Assembly (NCBI GenBank): GCA_040880365.1
Contig: JBBDIO010000061.1
Location: 1-7,318, forward strand
DNA length: 7,318 bases
Direction: 5' to 3'
From: JBBDIO01 sp040880365
GTDB lineage: Bacteria > Chloroflexota > Anaerolineae > Caldilineales > Caldilineaceae
Position 1 is the stretch's first letter; every line of letters begins with the position of its first letter. Under the pieces are notes generated by a model. It made no database searches. It had not been told where the DNA came from and saw only the letters and a program-made list of their open reading frames with translations. Positions 5,287 through 7,318 of the stretch are shown here, one piece after another. The translations under genes were made by a program, and so were the position numbers.

Positions 5287-6246
5287 ATGACCAACCCATT
5301 GGGCGGAATCCATCATATCACCGCAATGTGCGGCGATGCGCAGCGCAATGTCAATCTGTATGTTCGGGGACTGGGGCAGCGTCTGGTCAAAAAGACGGTG
5401 AATTTCGATGATCCCACAACCTGGCATCTCTACTATGGCGACACGACCGGCAGCCCCGGCACAATTATGACCTTCTTTCCCTGGCCCCATGCTGCATCGG
5501 GGATACGGGGGCGGGGTGAGGTCGCGAGTTTTACCTATTGTGCGCCCGCGGCGGCCCAGGACTTTTGGGCGGCGCGACTGGTCGACTATGGCGCACGGCT
5601 GGCTGAATCTGAAACCCGTTTCGGCGAAACTGTGATGCCCTTTCAGGATGAGGACGGCTTGTGGTGCGAATTGGTATTGGTGGACGAATTGGTGGACACG
5701 GCGCACGCAATTAGCGTGCCGTCTGCCAGTGTGCCATCTGCCAGCGTGCCGTCTGCTGCTGCGTTGGGCGCATTTCACAGCGCCACGCTGTGGGTGGAGG
5801 ATGCGCAGCCTACGTGGGAGTTTCTGGAAGGTGTGTTTGGCTGGACGCGACTCGGCGCGGAAGGACCGCGCACACGCATGGCTGTGCCCGGCGCTAGGGC
5901 AGGCGGGCTGATAGATGTTGTACATGCGCCCGGCGCAGGACGGGGAAGATTGGGTCCCGGTTCGATTCATCACATTGCCTTCCGGGTTGCGGATGCGGAG
6001 GCTCAGCAGGGGTGGCGTAAACGCCTGTTGCAGGCGGGCGTGGCGGTTACTCCGGTGCGCGACCGCCAATATTTCCAGTCCATCTACTTCCGAGTGCCGG
6101 GCGGCGTTCTGTTTGAAATTGCGACGGATGTGCCGGGCTTTCTGACGGATGAAACCGCTGCCCACCAGGGCGAAAATCTGGCATTGCCGCCCTGGCTGGA
6201 ATCCCAGCGCGCCGACATTGCGGCCAAATTACCGCCGCTGGACTGA
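5287..6246 (+). CDS. Two-domain glyoxalase-fold protein, ring-cleaving dioxygenase-like (MhqO/MhqE family)
   Basis: The 319-residue protein has two vicinal-oxygen-chelate halves, about 5-140 and 162-290. The opening GGIHHITAMCGDAQRNVNLY (6-25), then LVKKTVNFDDPTTWHLYYGD (33-52) and GTIMTFFPW (58-66), are hallmarks of the MhqO/MhqE/MhqA group. Candidate metal ligands are a His of IHH (8-10), a His of SIHHIAF (226-232) and Glu277 in LFEIATDVPGF. Bacillus members are described as hydroquinone-specific, ring-cleaving dioxygenases; the substrate here is inferred from family only. The halves are joined by the repetitive linker SVPSASVPSASVPSA (143-157), longer than I expect for the family. The ATG at 5287 is chosen because it begins the conserved N-terminus and GGGAGG (5268-5273) lies upstream, at a rather long 13-base spacing. 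A GTG at 5257 would add ten residues. It is followed 112 bp later by an esterase gene resembling mhqD. Confidence 0.9.
   Translation: MTNPLGGIHHITAMCGDAQRNVNLYVRGLGQRLVKKTVNFDDPTTWHLYYGDTTGSPGTIMTFFPWPHAASGIRGRGEVASFTYCAPAAAQDFWAARLVDYGARLAESETRFGETVMPFQDEDGLWCELVLVDELVDTAHAISVPSASVPSASVPSAAALGAFHSATLWVEDAQPTWEFLEGVFGWTRLGAEGPRTRMAVPGARAGGLIDVVHAPGAGRGRLGPGSIHHIAFRVADAEAQQGWRKRLLQAGVAVTPVRDRQYFQSIYFRVPGGVLFEIATDVPGFLTDETAAHQGENLALPPWLESQRADIAAKLPPLD
5713..5757 (+). repeat. In-frame 15-bp repeat, three copies, in the glyoxalase linker
   Basis: Units at 5713-5727, 5728-5742 and 5743-5757 encode SVPSA three times. Copies 1 and 3 differ at one base and copy 2 differs from copy 1 at two. The array lies between the two glyoxalase-fold domains, where copy number could vary without breaking either fold. 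Confidence 0.85.
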
Positions 6247-6304
6247 CAGCCAGTAGTATGTTGGTGTTGGGTCCCCACAAGAAGAAGCACGCGGGTGCAT
6301 CACC

Positions 6305-6328
6305 AATTGCACGTATAATCACAATTAT
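6305..6328 (+). promoter_or_regulatory. Possible -10 box within AT-rich dyads upstream of the esterase gene
   Basis: A consensus TATAAT lies at 6314-6319, 39 bp before the esterase ATG. It is flanked by AATTG (6305-6309) and CAATT (6322-6326), which are inverse complements. ATAAT (6315-6319) also pairs with ATTAT (6324-6328). No good -35 box lies 16-18 bp upstream, so expression may need an activator or another sigma factor. The overlapping dyads could be an operator. The 112-bp gap suggests the esterase can be transcribed separately from the glyoxalase. Confidence 0.4.
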
Positions 6329-6358
6329 CCTGACAAGTTTATAGAGAGGCGAGCGAAG

Positions 6359-7024
6359 ATGAGCAGCAATGCAGAGGGCAACGGGCAAGACGTGCATGGT
6401 GGGCAGCCTGTGTATCATGCCGGCGCGCCGCTGGAAAGCGCACAGGGCGTCACGATACTGTTGCATGGGCGGGGCGCATCTGCCCAGGATATTTTGTCGT
6501 TGACGCCGCAGATTGCGCACCCGACTATGGCATTTCTTGCGCCCGAAGCGGCCAATAGCACCTGGTATCCCTATTCTTTTCTTTCGCCCCGCGCACAAAA
6601 CGAGCCGTATCTGTCTTCGGCGTTGGGGGTGGTTGCGCGTCTGGTGGCCGAGATGGCGGCGCGCGGTTTCGAGGCCGATAAGATTGCTATCGGTGGGTTT
6701 TCGCAGGGGGCGTGTTTGGCTTCCGAGTTTGTGGCGCGCAATCCCCAACGGTATGGTGGCTTGATTGCGTTTAGTGGTGGGTTAATTGGTGCGCAGGATG
6801 AACCGCTGGAATATGCCGGCGATCTGGCGCAGACACCCGCGTTTATCGGGTGCAGCGACATCGACCCCCATATTCCGCTGCAACGTGTAGAGGAGACGGC
6901 GCAAATCCTGGAGGAGCTAGGGGCAAAGGTGACGAAACGGATTTACCCGGGAATGGCGCACACTGTGAACGCGGAGGAACTCGATCTGGCACGTGCATTA
7001 CTGGCCGACATGGTGACTGCGTAG
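6359..7024 (+). CDS. Phospholipase/carboxylesterase-type alpha/beta hydrolase (MhqD-like)
   Basis: The 221-residue protein is a small serine esterase of the phospholipase/carboxylesterase (Abhydrolase_2) family. The nucleophile elbow is GFSQG (113-117, Ser115). The acid is probably Asp169 in SDIDPHIP, with Asp167 less likely, and the base is His201 in YPGMAHTV. HGRG (36-39) supplies the oxyanion-hole turn and follows the LLHG strand typical of the fold. The length is normal for the family. No signal peptide is present, so it is cytoplasmic. The ATG at 6359 is chosen because a purine-rich AGAGGCGAG stretch lies about ten bases upstream. In Bacillus subtilis, MhqD belongs to this family and is encoded with the glyoxalase-like MhqE. 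The same gene types are neighbours here, which suggests a shared role in handling quinones or other electrophiles. The natural ester substrate is unknown. Confidence 0.92.
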   Translation: MSSNAEGNGQDVHGGQPVYHAGAPLESAQGVTILLHGRGASAQDILSLTPQIAHPTMAFLAPEAANSTWYPYSFLSPRAQNEPYLSSALGVVARLVAEMAARGFEADKIAIGGFSQGACLASEFVARNPQRYGGLIAFSGGLIGAQDEPLEYAGDLAQTPAFIGCSDIDPHIPLQRVEETAQILEELGAKVTKRIYPGMAHTVNAEELDLARALLADMVTA

Positions 7025-7098
7025 GCCACAGAATTGGGGAAAACGGGCCGAACTAGCGCGCCGGGCAATCGTCTGCCTCGGCTCTCCGGGTCAGACGC

Positions 7099-7120
7099 CA
7101 GGGGTCCGCACGGACCCCTG
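7099..7120. terminator. Strong hairpin between convergent genes, probable bidirectional terminator
   Basis: CAGGGGTCCG (7099-7108) and CGGACCCCTG (7111-7120) are perfect 10-bp inverse complements. Allowing a realistic four-base loop, the stem is 9 bp and very GC-rich. It lies between the esterase stop (7024) and the stop of the convergent gene at 7162, the expected place for a shared terminator. No clear T-run follows on either strand, so it may act as an mRNA-stabilising hairpin or an atypical terminator. Confidence 0.6.
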
Positions 7121-7161
7121 CTCTGTTAGACGCGTGTGGGGCCAGGCTCACCCTGGGCGGG

Positions 7162-7318
7162 CTAGACGCTGTTGCCGCTGGCCTTACCGCTGGCCTTACC
7201 ATTGACGTTACCGTTGGCGTAGGCCGTCTCAATGATTGTGCCCATGCCGGTGCCCTTGACCGTCTCGGTGGTCGAATTGGTTGCCGTGCCATCGATCGTG
7301 GCGCGTTGGGTGGATGCA
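7162..7318 (-). CDS. C-terminal end of a low-complexity Ser/Thr/Gly/Asn-rich protein (partial)
   Basis: An open minus-strand frame enters from the right edge and ends at TAG (complement of 7162-7164), giving the last 51 residues. No start lies inside the window. The sequence is rich in Thr, Ser, Gly, Ala and Asn, with no hydrophobic anchor: ...IDGTATNSTTETVKGTGM... near its beginning and ending in GNVNGKASGKASGNSV. The last part is built from four-residue GNVN/GKAS units. Support for coding comes from the uninterrupted frame, the 12-bp (codon-preserving) repeats, the convergent hairpin just beyond its stop, and a more protein-like composition than the competing frames. Such composition is common in secreted or surface proteins, but no family is recognised and no function is proposed. 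Confidence 0.55.
   Translation of the reverse strand, partial: ASTQRATIDGTATNSTTETVKGTGMGTIIETAYANGNVNGKASGKASGNSV
7177..7212 (-). repeat. 12-bp tandem repeats encoding GKAS-type units
   Basis: On the plus strand GCTGGCCTTACC occurs twice exactly (7177-7188 and 7189-7200), followed by a diverged copy at 7201-7212 (8 of 12 matches). On the minus strand they read GNVN-GKAS-GKAS near the C-terminus of the partial protein. Confidence 0.8.

Noticed and set aside
4981..6165. 394-codon minus-strand frame opposite the glyoxalase gene
   Set aside because: It crosses the SDR end, the epimerase remnant and the glyoxalase, and has no family motif. The glyoxalase on the plus strand is certain.
6307..6312. 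TTGCAC as the -35 box for TATAAT at 6314
   Set aside because: The two hexamers are one base apart, so they cannot form a promoter together.
1..7318. CRISPR array, tRNA, rRNA, insertion sequence or defence island
   Set aside because: No spaced identical repeats of 25-40 bp, no tRNA-like cloverleaf, no terminal inverted repeats with a transposase, and no nuclease, helicase or toxin-antitoxin genes were found.

Overview
This is a GC-rich bacterial chromosomal window with tightly spaced genes. The gene families, including an ECF sigma factor with no partner, a YfcE-like phosphoesterase and two-domain SDR and glyoxalase proteins, would fit a free-living Chloroflexota-type bacterium. That guess rests on protein flavour and base composition alone and is low confidence. 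I see no rRNA, tRNA, CRISPR array, insertion sequence or phage gene.

Layout: positions 1-671 hold no convincing gene. This long leader contains AT-rich islands, palindromes and short direct repeats, and it ends at the ribosome binding site of an ECF RNA polymerase sigma factor (672-1352, +). Convergent to it is a probable two-gene minus-strand unit: a calcineurin-like metallophosphoesterase (2248-3114) followed 55 bp later by a GNAT-type acetyltransferase (1392-2192). A 188-bp divergent intergenic region carries a good sigma70-like promoter for a plus-strand protein of 594 residues (3303-5087) made of two complete short-chain dehydrogenase/reductase domains in tandem. Its stop codon overlaps the GTG start of a 20-codon fragment of an NAD-dependent epimerase gene (5084-5146), which looks like a gene remnant. 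Next come a two-domain glyoxalase/ring-cleaving-dioxygenase-like protein (5287-6246, +) and, after a 112-bp gap, a small alpha/beta-hydrolase carboxylesterase (6359-7024, +). This pair resembles the MhqE/MhqO plus MhqD pairing used against quinones in Bacillus. At the right edge the C-terminal end of a low-complexity Ser/Thr/Gly/Asn-rich protein enters on the minus strand (7162-7318), separated from the esterase by a strong hairpin.

How the genes work together: I do not see a defence system or a single pathway. The most coherent theme is redox and electrophile metabolism (double SDR, glyoxalase, esterase), next to a regulator whose targets cannot be read from this window. The two points that most deserve attention are the double SDR, whose halves appear to prefer different nicotinamide cofactors, and an unusual density of fresh-looking 9-15 bp tandem duplications. 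Those in coding sequence are all multiples of three, and they sit in linkers, tails or leaders.
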